64,000 nt of DNA from Setaria digitata. Its lineage: Eukaryota > Nematoda > Chromadorea > Rhabditida > Setariidae. The stretch's first letter is position 1; every line of letters starts with the position of its first letter. Below, one piece after another: positions 14,101 through 25,079 of the stretch. Where the stretch lies: NCBI GenBank assembly GCA_003640385.1, contig RCAB01000086.1, positions 62,001 to 126,000 on the forward strand. The letters are read 5' to 3'. The notes beneath the pieces are model-generated. The model saw only the letters and a program-made list of their open reading frames with translations, was not told the DNA's origin and made no database searches. A program made the translations under genes and the position numbers.

Positions 14101-17100
14101 AAAATATGGCCCCGAAGCACGGTTAGTTCATTTCAAGAATAATAACTGTGTCAGTGAGCCATAAAATCTTACCTTACAGATAGTTTAAGATTGGTAACCG
14201 GAAGAATACCACTCTACCGTTACTTCTGATGGGCCACAATGAGATTTCTGATTTTAGTTTTTTAAGCAGATGTTTGATAGATATTTTTTTCAAATCCTTC
14301 CCTAATTAAATCTGCTGACGTAATGATTCGAAAGTTACTGCAGTTAAAAAGATCAAAATAAAGTCCATTTACAGTATTAATAGCATTTTTATTGTCAATT
14401 TAATGATTACATCAAATTCAAACTTTTTAGTCCCTGCTTAACTGAAAATTAAAAATATGTTTTTTTTTTTCCACAGTATTTTATCTTAACTTTATAGTTC
14501 CAAGAACCCTTCCCCTTTTTATATATTTCCCTAAATGGTTAATTTATCCGAATTTCTCATCGAATTAAATAATATAATATGATCGTCATCTTGCTTTATT
14601 AAACATTAGGTTGTATGTTTCTCTGTTCCTTCTCATCAATTCCATGTTTTAATGAGAAATTTCACACGATTAAATTGTTCATCTTTATGTCAACTAACAT
14701 TATATCGCATGCTTTTCATCAAAACCGATCCCCACGGGCTATAAACATATACGTATGTATATTAAACGAGCATACATTTACTGAAGGTATATTTACATAT
14801 CATATAGTATAATTCTTTCCTTCCCCATCATATAGTTTGATTGTTGTAATCATTACACAAGAAATGTTTGATTAATATATACTACACATTGATATGCGTG
14901 TCTGATATTATGATAATATTTTGCGATAATGTATCTCAAAGTTAATGCACTTCAACTAACCGGAACAAAAAAATCTGATATTAAACATTACTATTATTCT
15001 GATTTATAAAGATAAGGGAAAAAAAAAAAATTATTGTATTTCGGAAAAATCAACTCAAAAATTTTTTTGTCTGAATTCTTGCATAATTTCGGTTTGTAAT
15101 TTTTAAATTAATGTAAAATCAAAACGTTTAAAATGGAATTATAAATCTGATTTTTGAAATTATCATTTTTTTTTTAGTAGGAATATATGCTTATACTTCA
15201 TCTATAATTGACTGTGTGATGAATTCAGCCTTAAATTGAGGATGAGTGACAATTGGCAGGGTTAACTAGTGATTCATTTCCAATTAATTCTTTCAATAAT
15301 CATATAAAAGATGCTTTACAAAGCTCTTTTTTTGCTTTTGAAATGAATTTCATGGGAATAGAATTGATTTGATGATATCAGATAAGCAAAAGACATGAAT
15401 GAAGTAAGAAGTTTTGTGAAAATTCTATATTTTTAATCGAAACATGCGTAAAATTTGTAGTGAAACGTGCAACAGTTACAAGTGGTCTAAATTTGCCGGA
15501 TGAAGATCCGGAAGAAAGGAGACTTAATCAAGAAATTGCAAGGTGGGAGGAAAAACTACGTGAACTTTTTGGTAAGAGTTTTTTTTTATCATTCAAATTA
15601 CTTTCTTTTTTTTGGATTATTAAGATGAAAAAGACGTGAATATTGCGAAATATAATTTAAATCAATATTGGTTACAGTTGGATGATTAATAATTAAAGTA
15701 TACACCCATTAATCTCATACCTATCAAGTTATATTATATTGATATTCAAGAAGGAAATAGTCAAATCGATCATATAGGTCACGTAACTGATTAATTATTT
15801 GAGAACAGAGAATGATTCGTTTTGCAAAATTTTAGTTAATTTTCAAAAAAAAAAAAAGTAATTTATAGACAAACGTATAAAAGATGAAAGAGAACTGTCA
15901 CATTACATTGAGAAACGGTTAGCATGGTTTGAACAACTCCGTTTGCATATCGAAAAGGTTCCATTAATTGATCGAACGGATGCGATTCGGAATGCCGTGC
16001 GAGAAAAGGTATTACAATTTATGGTATCTTTTCAAATTGCTGCGATTTTTTCTTTCCAAAATTTTGCAAATTTTAGTGTTTGGAAAAGTTTTATATTTGA
16101 TTTTCCGCGAAATATAATTTCATTTTAGATGAAAGGTTTGGTGAAGCAAAAATTTGCTGAATTGCGTGCAGCAAGACGCTCCTCGTTAAGCAGCGGTTCG
16201 TTATAAATCTTTTTTTTTTTTTTTAAATAATGGAAATTTTTCAATTTTCATATTTAAAAGAATACCTAGTATATTTGTTCTTTTACTCACTAGGGTTAAT
16301 TACAGTGGCTCAACGTGCCGAGCGAATCTATGAAGATGATTTCGTATCATTCTTTGATGACATCTGTGATGCTAGTGCTGGAACTTCTGATTCGAATCAT
16401 TCCACCGATCAGAGTGAAAGTGATGAAGGTCGTCAAAAGCTTCCGAGGCGAAATCGGACTTTCAGCGGTATCGGTGAACGAAAGAAAGGTTAAAACATGA
16501 TATTTGTGTAAATGAATATTCAAAAATTCCTTTCCCAAAAAAGTTACAAAAAATTCATTTTAATGCTATCATCCATTTAATTCATAATTGATACGCAAGA
16601 AATAAAATACATTTCATATTTCTGAAAGAATTTTTCACGATTGCACTCCTCAGGTGGTTCTATTCGCCGGCATACAACGGAACCTAAAATAGCTGATGCA
16701 AGAATGTATGGAGAAGAACACGATTCCGCTGCAGAAGGGGAAGAAATGAGGAAGCTTCCGGTTTTTATTTCTTTTTTGACATTAATTTTCCTCCTTTATA
16801 TTTTGAATTCCTAGGAAATGTTATTTTCAACTAGTCGTTATTACAAAGTAGAATTCATTAGATTTCAAGGCAGTAATGCTCTCGNCATTAATTTTCCTCC
16901 TTTATATTTTGAATTCCTAGGAAATGTTATTCTCAGCTAGTCGTTATTACAAAGTAGAATTCATTAGATTTCAAGGCAGTAATGCTCTCGTAATTTTGCA
17001 GTGATTTGGCATTTGATGTTGGCGATCCTCGCTAACATTATTTAATTCATTTTGTCACTTTAATTTAAATTTTGCTTTTTACAGTTACTACTGGGTCCAA

Positions 17101-19361
17101 TGGCACGTCGTGCAGCTATAAGTATTATTCGAGAAAATGCTCAACTTAGAGTTGAAAATAACCAATTGCAAAGTGAAATTGCTTTGTAAGTTTATTTTAG
17201 AACGGTTTTTCATCTAAATTCAAAGTTATTTACTGATTATTTTAACCATAAAATTTTTTACCTCGTGGCACTTTTTAAAAACCAAAATGTACTGCTTAGT
17301 TAAGGAACTGCCCATTTGCCTTCTGATGAATTTATTAATTTATTATCACAGTCTAAGAGTTCATGCTACTTCCAAAATTGTCTCTCTTTCGCATTTTTAC
17401 TGTTGTCTTTCTTCTTCTCTTCCTTGGTCTCTTAAAGTTTAGTTTGTAACGTCTGTATTCTTATCTCTCATTAACTCAAGGAAAAAAATGAAATTTGTTA
17501 GGAAAATATTTGCTTTTAAAAGAGAAGAAAAAACAGGATCCAGTTAATACGATCGTGCATACTCAATTTTTTGGAAGCTAGTTAATAATTATAAGTTATT
17601 ATTTTATTAATTTTCAGTTTAATAAAAGTCAAAAATTAGAAGTTCCCTCACTTTCTTTGCTACTAACTGTTATATTTGATGACATTATAACAAATTGATT
17701 GGTGCAAATTGTCCGATAACCGTTTGGATATTTCGACGTAATCACCGCACTAGTGTTCTAGTCGCCATTACAGTCGTAGTGCAGTACTGTGTTATACTAT
17801 TTTATCAGCTGATGTTATCAGTTTGTGGCCGCACTTTTTTTCTTTTTTGTCGGAATACAAAGCCATTAAGAGCTGACAAATTACCTTTTGTATTGCAGTC
17901 GTGAGTTACGTATTGCATCACTAAAAAGTCGACGCCTGGCAGCCGTTCCAGCCAGTGCACTTGAGGCATTACGTAATAAGCAGAATGAATTACAAAACGA
18001 TAAACGTGAGTTTAAAATATTTTGCGACCTTCACGTCGATGAAATCAATCGACGAACTGCGGAATTGTTGGAAAAAGAGGTATTTTTTTCCTCTCTGTTT
18101 TGGTATTTTCAAAGCTACGCTCTTGATAAGAGGATTTGGTAGTAATGACAACTCAAACATAGAGAAAGTTTCAATTTCAAGCAGGCCATAAAGAAAGTGC
18201 TCTATTTTTAGCCTAAATTCTGAAAAACTGGGGTTAAATAGATGTCTTCCTATACTCTTCCATGAACTGATTCGTTTGATCGATAATCATATACCAACTC
18301 CAATATTTTTTCTGTAGGAAGGATTCCAATAACTTATATTTTTTTTTATTTTTTGATTAATCTATTAGAAAATTACTGAGGATACATCAAGTGATTGTTC
18401 CACGCGTCCATCACTCATCAGATGATATTGTCATTAACTTTTTGCTTTGTGAGTTGATTGCGGCCGCTTGTTGTTGGTAGTTGATTATAAATCAGCGGTA
18501 ATGATCTAAAAAAAAAAAAACGAGCAAAAAAGATTCGGGTCAGATATATGCAAATTATATAGCTAGCTCTATGAGTGTGAGCTGAAGATTCTATCAGCCA
18601 TTTGCTATTCCTTTGTCTCGCTTTTTTTCTTGAATTTTTGATTGTCGAATATGATATGCAGTTGTTTTTCTTCTTTGAGATTTTGCAGAGAAAAGTTTCA
18701 GCATTATTCCCTTATCGTATCATATCAGAGGAGGTTTAAGTAACTGAAATCTGATAAACGGCGTCATTAATTTGTCTACCAAGATGAACATGACTCTTTG
18801 AATTATTTAGCTTCATTTTTGTGTTGCATGATTAGATTGTGATTGTTTGGATTAATTATTGACATATTTAATGAACAGCTATTTAAACCTTCTTGAATTA
18901 AAATTTTCTGAATTCGAAAATTATCTAAAAATATTGCTTAAATGAAGACAATCGTCATCATGTACGCTGGAAGCTAGGAATTCATACTGTTGTGAAAATG
19001 AATGCGTTAAATAGAATTTGAGCAAATGTTGACAAAAGATCTCGGGACTGATACAGATTCAATGTTTATTCACCTGTCATAATGAAAATAATATGGAACA
19101 TATTTCTAAGTGACATCTCTTTCCCTTTAAATGAATGTTTCTAGTTTAAATATTTTTGATAAGAAAGATGTACAAATCTGTAAAACGTAATCCTACGATT
19201 ATTTTTAGGCTGAACTGAAAAATCGAGAAGAGCAACTGCAAGACCAATGGGTTAAATTCTATGAAATGAACAATTCTAGTTCACCATCTCCTCTGTCAAA
19301 TGACATGACACGACCGGTCATATCATCACCATCATTTGACCGATCAATGTTAGCTCATTAA
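1971..19361 (+). CDS. rhgf-1: Dbl-family RhoGEF (DH-PH-coiled coil), 3' part of gene, 29 exons
   Basis: Guanine-nucleotide exchange factor for Rho-type GTPases, entering from beyond the left edge. Predicted exons: 1971-2150, 2755-2915, 3026-3330, 3822-4008, 4494-4682, 5175-5382, 5840-5943, 6923-6990, 7130-7208, 7678-7725, 8088-8118, 10283-10403, 10662-10780, 10872-10924, 11196-11372, 11630-11758, 11873-11971, 12528-12713, 13023-13125, 13613-13677, 13941-14121, 15461-15571, 15869-16008, 16129-16195, 16294-16488, 16654-16761, 17085-17185, 17899-18079, 19209-19361. Phases agree except at 16761/17085, where a G5 run seems to carry one extra base. About 1,280 residues are visible: linker 1-585, DH about 590-800, PH about 815-930, tail, coiled coil about 1140-1250, stop TAA at 19359. 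The DH motif QRLTKYPVLVEK and PH motif LLVREVP resemble the Lbc/GEF-H1/AKAP13 group. The symbol is an orthology guess from the C. elegans RhoGEF that pairs this module with PDZ, RGS-like and C1 domains; those would lie upstream, and none is visible here. Confidence 0.85.
8119..10282 (+). other. Large intron before the DH domain
   Basis: A 2.2-kb intron between the 31-base exon and the exon starting GALDTLTKP. It holds short A/T runs and, at about 9310-9400, a near-duplicate of a CATTGATTTTATTCATTT-type segment. No open frame with splice sites was seen. Confidence 0.6.
10283..12713 (+). CDS. RhoGEF catalytic DH (Dbl-homology) domain exons
   Basis: Seven exons (10283-10403, 10662-10780, 10872-10924, 11196-11372, 11630-11758, 11873-11971, 12528-12713) encode the catalytic exchange domain. 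It begins near KKKQDIIHELYLTEKHH, the expected CR1 helix with its invariant Glu (HELYLTE). It continues through a Pro-x-x-hydrophobic segment (LIPPVLDALLDFH) and the YVEFCSKYDQ segment typical of CR2. It ends with the CR3 signature IAQRLTKYPVLVEK (exon 11873-11971). These elements are the Rho-contacting and structural core of Dbl proteins and none is missing, so the domain looks catalytically competent. The spacing matches Lbc-group GEFs such as GEF-H1 and AKAP13. The GTPase target, probably RhoA/RHO-1, is inferred from family membership. Confidence 0.9.
13023..14121 (+). CDS. RhoGEF pleckstrin-homology (PH) domain exons
   Basis: Three exons (13023-13125, 13613-13677, 13941-14121) follow the DH domain directly, as in nearly all Dbl GEFs. 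The order of elements is right: a first strand with RRLICIGGAV, a hydrophobic strand VVVVLFDDILIML that matches the LLEDLLVLL-like strand of RhoGEF PH domains, then VIALNKLLVREVP, and a C-terminal helix containing the near-invariant Trp (ADVDQWKKAIEV). The donor of the middle exon at 13678 (GTATTT) was chosen because it alone keeps the frame into 13941 before an in-frame stop. The domain probably helps dock the GEF to membrane or to active Rho; that role comes from the family, not from the sequence. Confidence 0.88.
14122..15460 (+). other. Intron between PH domain and tail exons
   Basis: 1.3 kb, A/T-rich, no coding signal. The longest open stretch (14615-14812) has no splice context or recognisable protein text. 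Confidence 0.6.
15461..16761 (+). CDS. RhoGEF post-PH helical and acidic/Ser-rich tail
   Basis: Five exons (15461-15571, 15869-16008, 16129-16195, 16294-16488, 16654-16761). The first three give a charged, probably helical stretch (EEKLRELF, ERELSHYIEKRLAWFEQL, VKQKFAELRAARR), comparable with the helical region after the PH domain of GEF-H1-type proteins. The fourth is acidic and Ser-rich (YEDDFVSFFDDICDASA, then DQSESDEG) and ends in a basic patch with RRNRTFSG, a plausible basophilic-kinase site by eye. The last exon contains a G5 run at 16737-16741; with five Gs it does not join the next exon in frame. Confidence 0.75.
16780..16990. repeat. Near-identical 105-bp direct repeat around a single N (scaffold join)
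   Basis: 16780-16884 and 16886-16990 are almost identical; the visible differences are in TTATTTTCAACTAG versus TTATTCTCAGCTAG. They are separated by the only N in this part (16885). This is the signature of two contig ends that overlap but were not merged, probably with allelic differences, and not a biological tandem duplication. Confidence 0.85.
17085..19361 (+). CDS. RhoGEF C-terminal coiled coil and stop
   Basis: Exons 17085-17185, 17899-18079 and 19209-19361. The first encodes LLLGPMARRAAISIIREN and then a heptad-rich stretch (AQLRVENNQLQSEIA). The second continues the coiled coil (ASALEALRNKQNELQNDKRE, later VDEINRRTAELLEKE). The third adds AELKNREEQLQDQWVKFYE and a short Ser/Pro tail ending at TAA (19359-19361). 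C-terminal coiled coils occur in Lbc-group GEFs and serve in oligomerisation or partner binding. An ATTAAA at 19477 could be the poly(A) signal. A second acceptor and open frame at 19643 suggest a longer alternative end. Confidence 0.8.
18080..19208 (+). other. Last main intron of the RhoGEF
   Basis: 1.1 kb with no exon-like segment. It has a little more G+C than neighbouring introns, including an isolated GCGGCCGC site near 18461. Confidence 0.55.
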
Positions 19362-19642
19362 TTCTGCATAATGAAGCTAAAGCCCAACTATTATTGACTA
19401 CATAGATTTTATAATTTGTTCTGACGAGATTGCTGAGTTGTTGTATTTATCTGCTTGTAGCGCGAATAATATTTTTATTAAAGTCAAAATCGTAAATTTC
19501 TTTGTGATTTTATTTGCTTATAGGAAATATTTAGCACATAACATTCTATGCTAGTGAAAAACTAATAGCTCATATAATTAGCGGTTATCATATCTCTCTT
19601 AGCTATTGCATGTTTTAAAAATTAGTTTTTTTTTTTTTGTAG

Positions 19643-19745
19643 ATCAGTACGTGGCGTAGCATCTCTCAGTAAATCTTCTAGTGGTTCATCGATACCACTA
19701 CATTTGGCGGAAAAGACTGCCAAAATATCGCGTTCAAAGAAATAA
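19643..19745 (+). CDS. Candidate alternative 3'-terminal exon of the RhoGEF
   Basis: After a T-rich tract ending in GTAG (19639-19642) there is an open frame of about 34 codons. It reads SVRGVASLSKSSSGSSIP, continues with HLAEKTAKISRSKK and stops with TAA at 19743-19745. It needs an upstream donor in phase 2. A GTTAGC inside the previous exon (19349-19354, just before the main stop) fits, and splicing there would replace the last three residues by this Ser/Lys-rich tail. It is equally possible that this is unused 3' UTR or intergenic sequence. Confidence 0.4.
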
Positions 19746-22700
19746 GCAGGAAGAAAACCACTCAGTTTCAGTGTCTTTTTCTCAAACTGTAACGATTTCT
19801 TCGTTTCCACGGATTTTTGAAATTTATTTTAACTTACCGGCTGCACAGTTCACTTCCTTATGCTATATTCAATCCATCTTCTTTCTTGACTTATTTGTAT
19901 TTTCTGTTTGTTTGTTTATTGTTTTTGTTCAAGTGAAATTATATGTATTAGGTTACTTTACTGGAAATTTAAGTCTTTGGCCAAGACGCAAATTCCGGGA
20001 CCTCTCAGATGGACAGAAATGATAAGATAGACCGAGAAGACAAATTGTTTGAGGAATGGAATAATTCTTAATATAATTTGATACTTGCGAAATTGGAAAG
20101 ATGCAAATATCATTTATCTGACACTAAAATTAAATTTCTTGATGTTTTGAAGTTAATTTTTCAAAAATTTACGATACATTTATAATCTAGATCTTCGTTC
20201 CTCTCCATTCTCCATGCACTCCTCTGATCGGTTTTTTTTTGTCTTATTTCTTCTATTTATGGATCCATATGTATGCACTGTCTTTGAAGTACAGTTGTTG
20301 ATCAGGTTAATCCATTAAATCCAATACTGTTTCTTTCTACAAGCCTTTTTTTTGCAGAACAGATTATTTTTTTTTTTTTCATTAGTTTACAAAAAAAAAA
20401 AAATTTTTTCTTCTAATCACTTTCTCTTCAATTCAGTGGTCGCTGTAAATTTGTGAATTATTTATTGAAAAAATGCATTACTTACTAAGCCAAGTAAATA
20501 TGTTGTACTTAATTTATTTATCTTACTTTATATTGAATCTGCTCATGTTTTGTTAAATAACTACTGTAATATTATTTAACAAAACAGAATATAGAACATA
20601 TATATATATATGTTTTTCTTTTTAATTAATTTGGGATTTGTTAAAATACGGTCGTCAAAAAAGAGGGGGGCACTACGATGATCATGCTAAATCTTTCATA
20701 ATTTTTATAATTGCTTCATCATTAATGATATTCACTAAAAACGTAGAAATAAGAATTGCTATCAAAAGCAAGAAATTTGATAAGGGAAAAAATTGATATT
20801 TAAAAATAGAATAATATATATATGTCCAGAAGTATTTCACAAAATTTTTATGAAATGCGCTGTTTTTATGCTTTATTAGTCTTTTTTTTTTCCTCCATTT
20901 TTATTAAATGACATCAGCTCCAGTCAATTTAGTTAACGCTTCATTGTTGGTGCCTTTGTTTCCTTTTTTTTTTTTTTTTTTTTTTTCTCTTTAAAAATTC
21001 ACTTAAAAAAATTTGTTTTATAAATTTTATTTTTCGGTAAATTTATTTTTTTCTTTTTTTTTCTCTCTCTCTTTCCCCTCCCTTCTCTATTCCTTCTGAA
21101 TTGTATTCCTTCACTTTACATATGTGTGTAATGTTGAAACTACTTTTTAGCTACATGGGGTGAATTTTCGAAAAATTTTTGTACGTTTCACCTTTTCGCA
21201 CATGCACCTTAAAAACCGAAACTAAATTCTAACATTATTAAATATTCGCACCAAACCTAAATACATCGGATGTAACTATCCGAACAAAAATTTTTTCCCT
21301 CTGTCTCTCTTTTTCTTCATCTTTTTTTTTTTTAAGCAAAATTTATTACTCGAAAATAATCGGGTATACCTGCAAAAAACACACAGTGTCTACCGGTATT
21401 GCGCATATTCCTTTCATCATTTTGTACATTATTTCGTGACATTATTTGTGTGCATAAAATGTCATTAAGTATCTCTTAGCTATTCTTCTCTTATACATTT
21501 TAAATTTACAATTTTATGTAAAAAAAAAAGAAATGAAGCATTATTTTGCCTATATCAGTAAATTTTAAGATACGCCTTCAACATTTTGTAATTTCCAATT
21601 TCGTTGAAAAAGCAAAAAAAAAAGATGAGCCAATTAATTAATTTTAGAAATTATTCGCAGTAGCAGTGCATTGTTTATGCATATAAAGGCCGAAAATTTT
21701 CAACAGCTTCCTCCTTTTAATCATTTTGAATTTCATTCAAAAAAGCAAAAGAAAAAAAGAACTACTAAAGTGGAATAATTTAAATTAATCGCAAACCATC
21801 CACATTAATAAGATGATAATCTATGTCATTGCTAAACAATCTTTTCAATAATAATTTTTTACAACTAATAGTAAATTTTTCATTAATTACGAAATGATAT
21901 TTTAAACTAAAAGGAAATGGTAAAGAAGAAGAATGACGACAATAGCAAGCAACAATAACCACGACAATAACAAAACAAATAAACAATAACGATACTAATA
22001 AAAATACTAGCAAAAGCAAATAATAACAATAAGAAAAAAAAATGTCCAAATTTAAATTAATCCTTTCATGCAAATGTCATTTTATAGCGACATGTGTTTG
22101 ATGGAATATAATTTCCCAACAATGTTTCATTTATTTATTCACAATTGAATAATAATTGTTTTAAGCAATAGTAATAGTAATAATATTGCGAACAGTAGTA
22201 GCAATAGTATTAGTGTAATTATTGTAATGAAAATAATAATAGTGATAGTAGCAATCATTAAATCAAAGATTATAATCTTTCTCTCTCTGTGTTCAAGATC
22301 GAATGACAATAATTTCATCTTCTGATTAACTAACCCTAGTAAACTTTTATGATGATTAATCTTTTTTTTTTTTTAGTCTGATATTTCTTATCTTTTCTAT
22401 AACATCAATTTATTTAGATGAACATCTCCAACATTCATTCGCTTATATATTATAGTTTAATGATTGATTGCGGTACATGATAAACAGCAATAATATCATT
22501 ATCACTACTATTATCATTACTATCACTGTTAGTTAACTTTCTTTTCTTGCAACAGACATTCCAATATTAAACTTTATTACGGTTTAAAAACCAATTGCGA
22601 TATATAATAATTATAGACTATTATTATCATCATTATCAGTACCAATGACTCTGGAATTATTTTTTTACCTTTTTTGTAACAACTTTTACAGAAATTTCAG

Positions 22701-24550
22701 ACATTCACATATAGTTCAAAAATTGCCTATGGTATAGAATGATTGTCTGATAAAAGCATTATCATAATTTTTTATCATTATAATCATTGCTATAATTTAT
22801 TTTATTTTACTATTTTATAATTTGTTTTATCATTATTATTGTAATCATTATTACTAAATATCATTATAAATATTATTATTTTATTAATTAATTTTTTTTT
22901 TGGTAAAGAAAAATGTAGAAAGAAAAAAGGGCTGGATGAAAAAAAAAATAAAACGAATTGGTGCTTCTTTTTTTTTCTTCAATCTCAAGCAGATGTAATT
23001 AATAAAATTGTCTGGAAAAGCAATCAAAAAGTAACCTTGTAAATTATCAAGAAACAAGAGAATTTGTTTCTTCTTGTTTTATTTTTTCATTTGTTTCCAA
23101 TCATTTCTCAATGATCGATAATAGCAAGAGTGTTAAATATAACTTCCTGAATGAATTACTAGAATTGGAAAAGTTTTCGACTGAAAAATTAGAAAATTGT
23201 TAGTGGCGGAAAAAAAGAAATATAAATTTTATAATTTACATTAATGAGTCCAGCTTCCTCCATTCTTTGATCAAACTTTACAAAAGTTTAATTAATGATA
23301 TCTGAGAAGCAGCAAGGGAACCGCTAATTTGTTTTCATGAATTAATAGAAAATCTTCTCTAACATTTCAGAAGAAAAAAAAAAAAAAATTCTAAATAAGT
23401 CTCAACAGTAGGAGTATGGGAAGATTTTTAAAGTGATTGCATGATTAAAAAGTTGTACAATCAACTGAAAAGATTCGTTAAATTTAATTAAACAGACTCG
23501 AAATTTCATTTCAAACATAATTAGTCTTTGACTGAATTATTTGAAAGATTTAACTACGAAAAAACTTCTCCCCTAACGTTTCTTGTGCTATCTTTTTAAT
23601 TTAAATTTCCAGTCTCATTACAATTATATTTTGTAAAAATTCTAATTGAAAAATGCTTCTTTTTTTTTCCAAAACAATTTTGCCTAACTTTTTATAAATT
23701 CATATTTTGCTGTTTTTCTTGTTTTGAAAAAATTTCCCCCCTCCCCCCTCTAGCTTATTTTTCCAATAGTTTAGCTGAACAATTTTTAGCTTTCATTTAC
23801 AAATTTACGCTTCTCTTTCTTTGTATTTCTATTGCTTCTGAGAAATTTTTATCATTCTGTTTAATTTTAATCAGTTCATATCACAACCCTCCAATGCTGC
23901 TCATTCTGGATTTTATTATATTTGCAATCAGAATTAAAATATGAAATATTTTCAGGCCAAAATAACACTTCCGAACTGTTCACCCTTTGTTTCTGCTTTG
24001 TTTTTTTTTTTTTTTCAAAAAAAAAAAATTTCAATTATAACCAAGTAGCTTGTTTTATAATTTTATCATATCTTTGATTTCTCTTTACTTTCACTGATTG
24101 AAATTGCTTTTGAAATGATTTCAAGCAACGATTCACAATTTTCCAATCTTTAATTTCGCCTTTTTTTTTTTTCTTCAAAAACTTCTAATTTTTTTAATTT
24201 AATTATTTCATATCACAAGAAATTTTACACCTTTCACTTCGCGATTTTTTTAAAATTTTTTTTCGATTCATGATTTAAAATGTCCCTCTCTACAATACTT
24301 AAATTATATTTTAAATCTTGCTTTTACCTTTAATACAATCGGATATTGATTATTTGCCAGCCATCTATCATCAGCAGTTTAATGCTCATTAATTGGTAAA
24401 TTTAACAAAACGCTTCAGGAAGAATACAAAAAATCAATTTCTATTTTTCCTTTTTTGCTATACAAAATGTTTGTTTGTTGCATGTTAAATTTAATTGCAG
24501 TAATTAACGTCTCACCTACTTCTCAAGATATATATTGAATTTAATTGCAG

Positions 24551-25079
24551 TAGCTGACGGTTCAGTTCTCGAGACAGATGATGATGATATTTTTCGAGAA
24601 CCCGCCGTATATCGCATACGGTTTTCATTTAATCCGTACCAGATGTCGTTCAACATTCTGCTTATCCTTATTTGCCGGTAGTGTAAAAGTATAAAATTAT
24701 TATCATTTTTAATTATTAAAAAGATGCATTCTATCTCTTTCAATCCATCAAATTTCATTTATTTGTTACTTGCATGAATAAGATCTATCGCCTAATTTCC
24801 TTTTTTCATCTTTCTTCTTTTTTTCCCCATTAATAAACTGCTAATTTCAGAATTTAGCAATATTTCAATGATCAAATTTACCATTTGCGTCAAGTTATTT
24901 TACAAAATAATACATTAAAGAATTGCAAAAAAAAAAAAAAAAACAAAATTTTTGTTTTAACAAGAAATATCTCTGGAGTGATTAATAATGATACTTTACG
25001 ACGAGTTTTTGAAATATGGCGAGATTTTTTCGAAAATGAATTCACTCAGAAACGTAAAATTCCTGAAAATTTCGATTAA
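24551..25079 (+). CDS. Candidate small two-exon gene, function unknown
   Basis: Exon A (24551-24677) follows the acceptor TTTAATTGCAG and ends at a GTAGTG donor. It is fully open and reads ADGSVLETDDDDIFREPAVY and then RIRFSFNPYQ. From the ATG at 24643 it has a signal-peptide-like start, MSFNILLILIC. Exon B (24965-25079) follows ACAAG and reads NISGVINNDTLRRVFEIWR, then DFFENEFTQKRKIPENFD, ending in TAA. Exon A leaves in phase 2 and exon B enters in phase 2, so they join in frame (49 residues from the ATG, or longer if upstream exons exist). The base composition is less extreme than the surroundings. I do not recognise the product. The VFEIW segment is only faintly like the start of a matrixin catalytic domain. 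It may be a decayed gene fragment. Confidence 0.35.
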
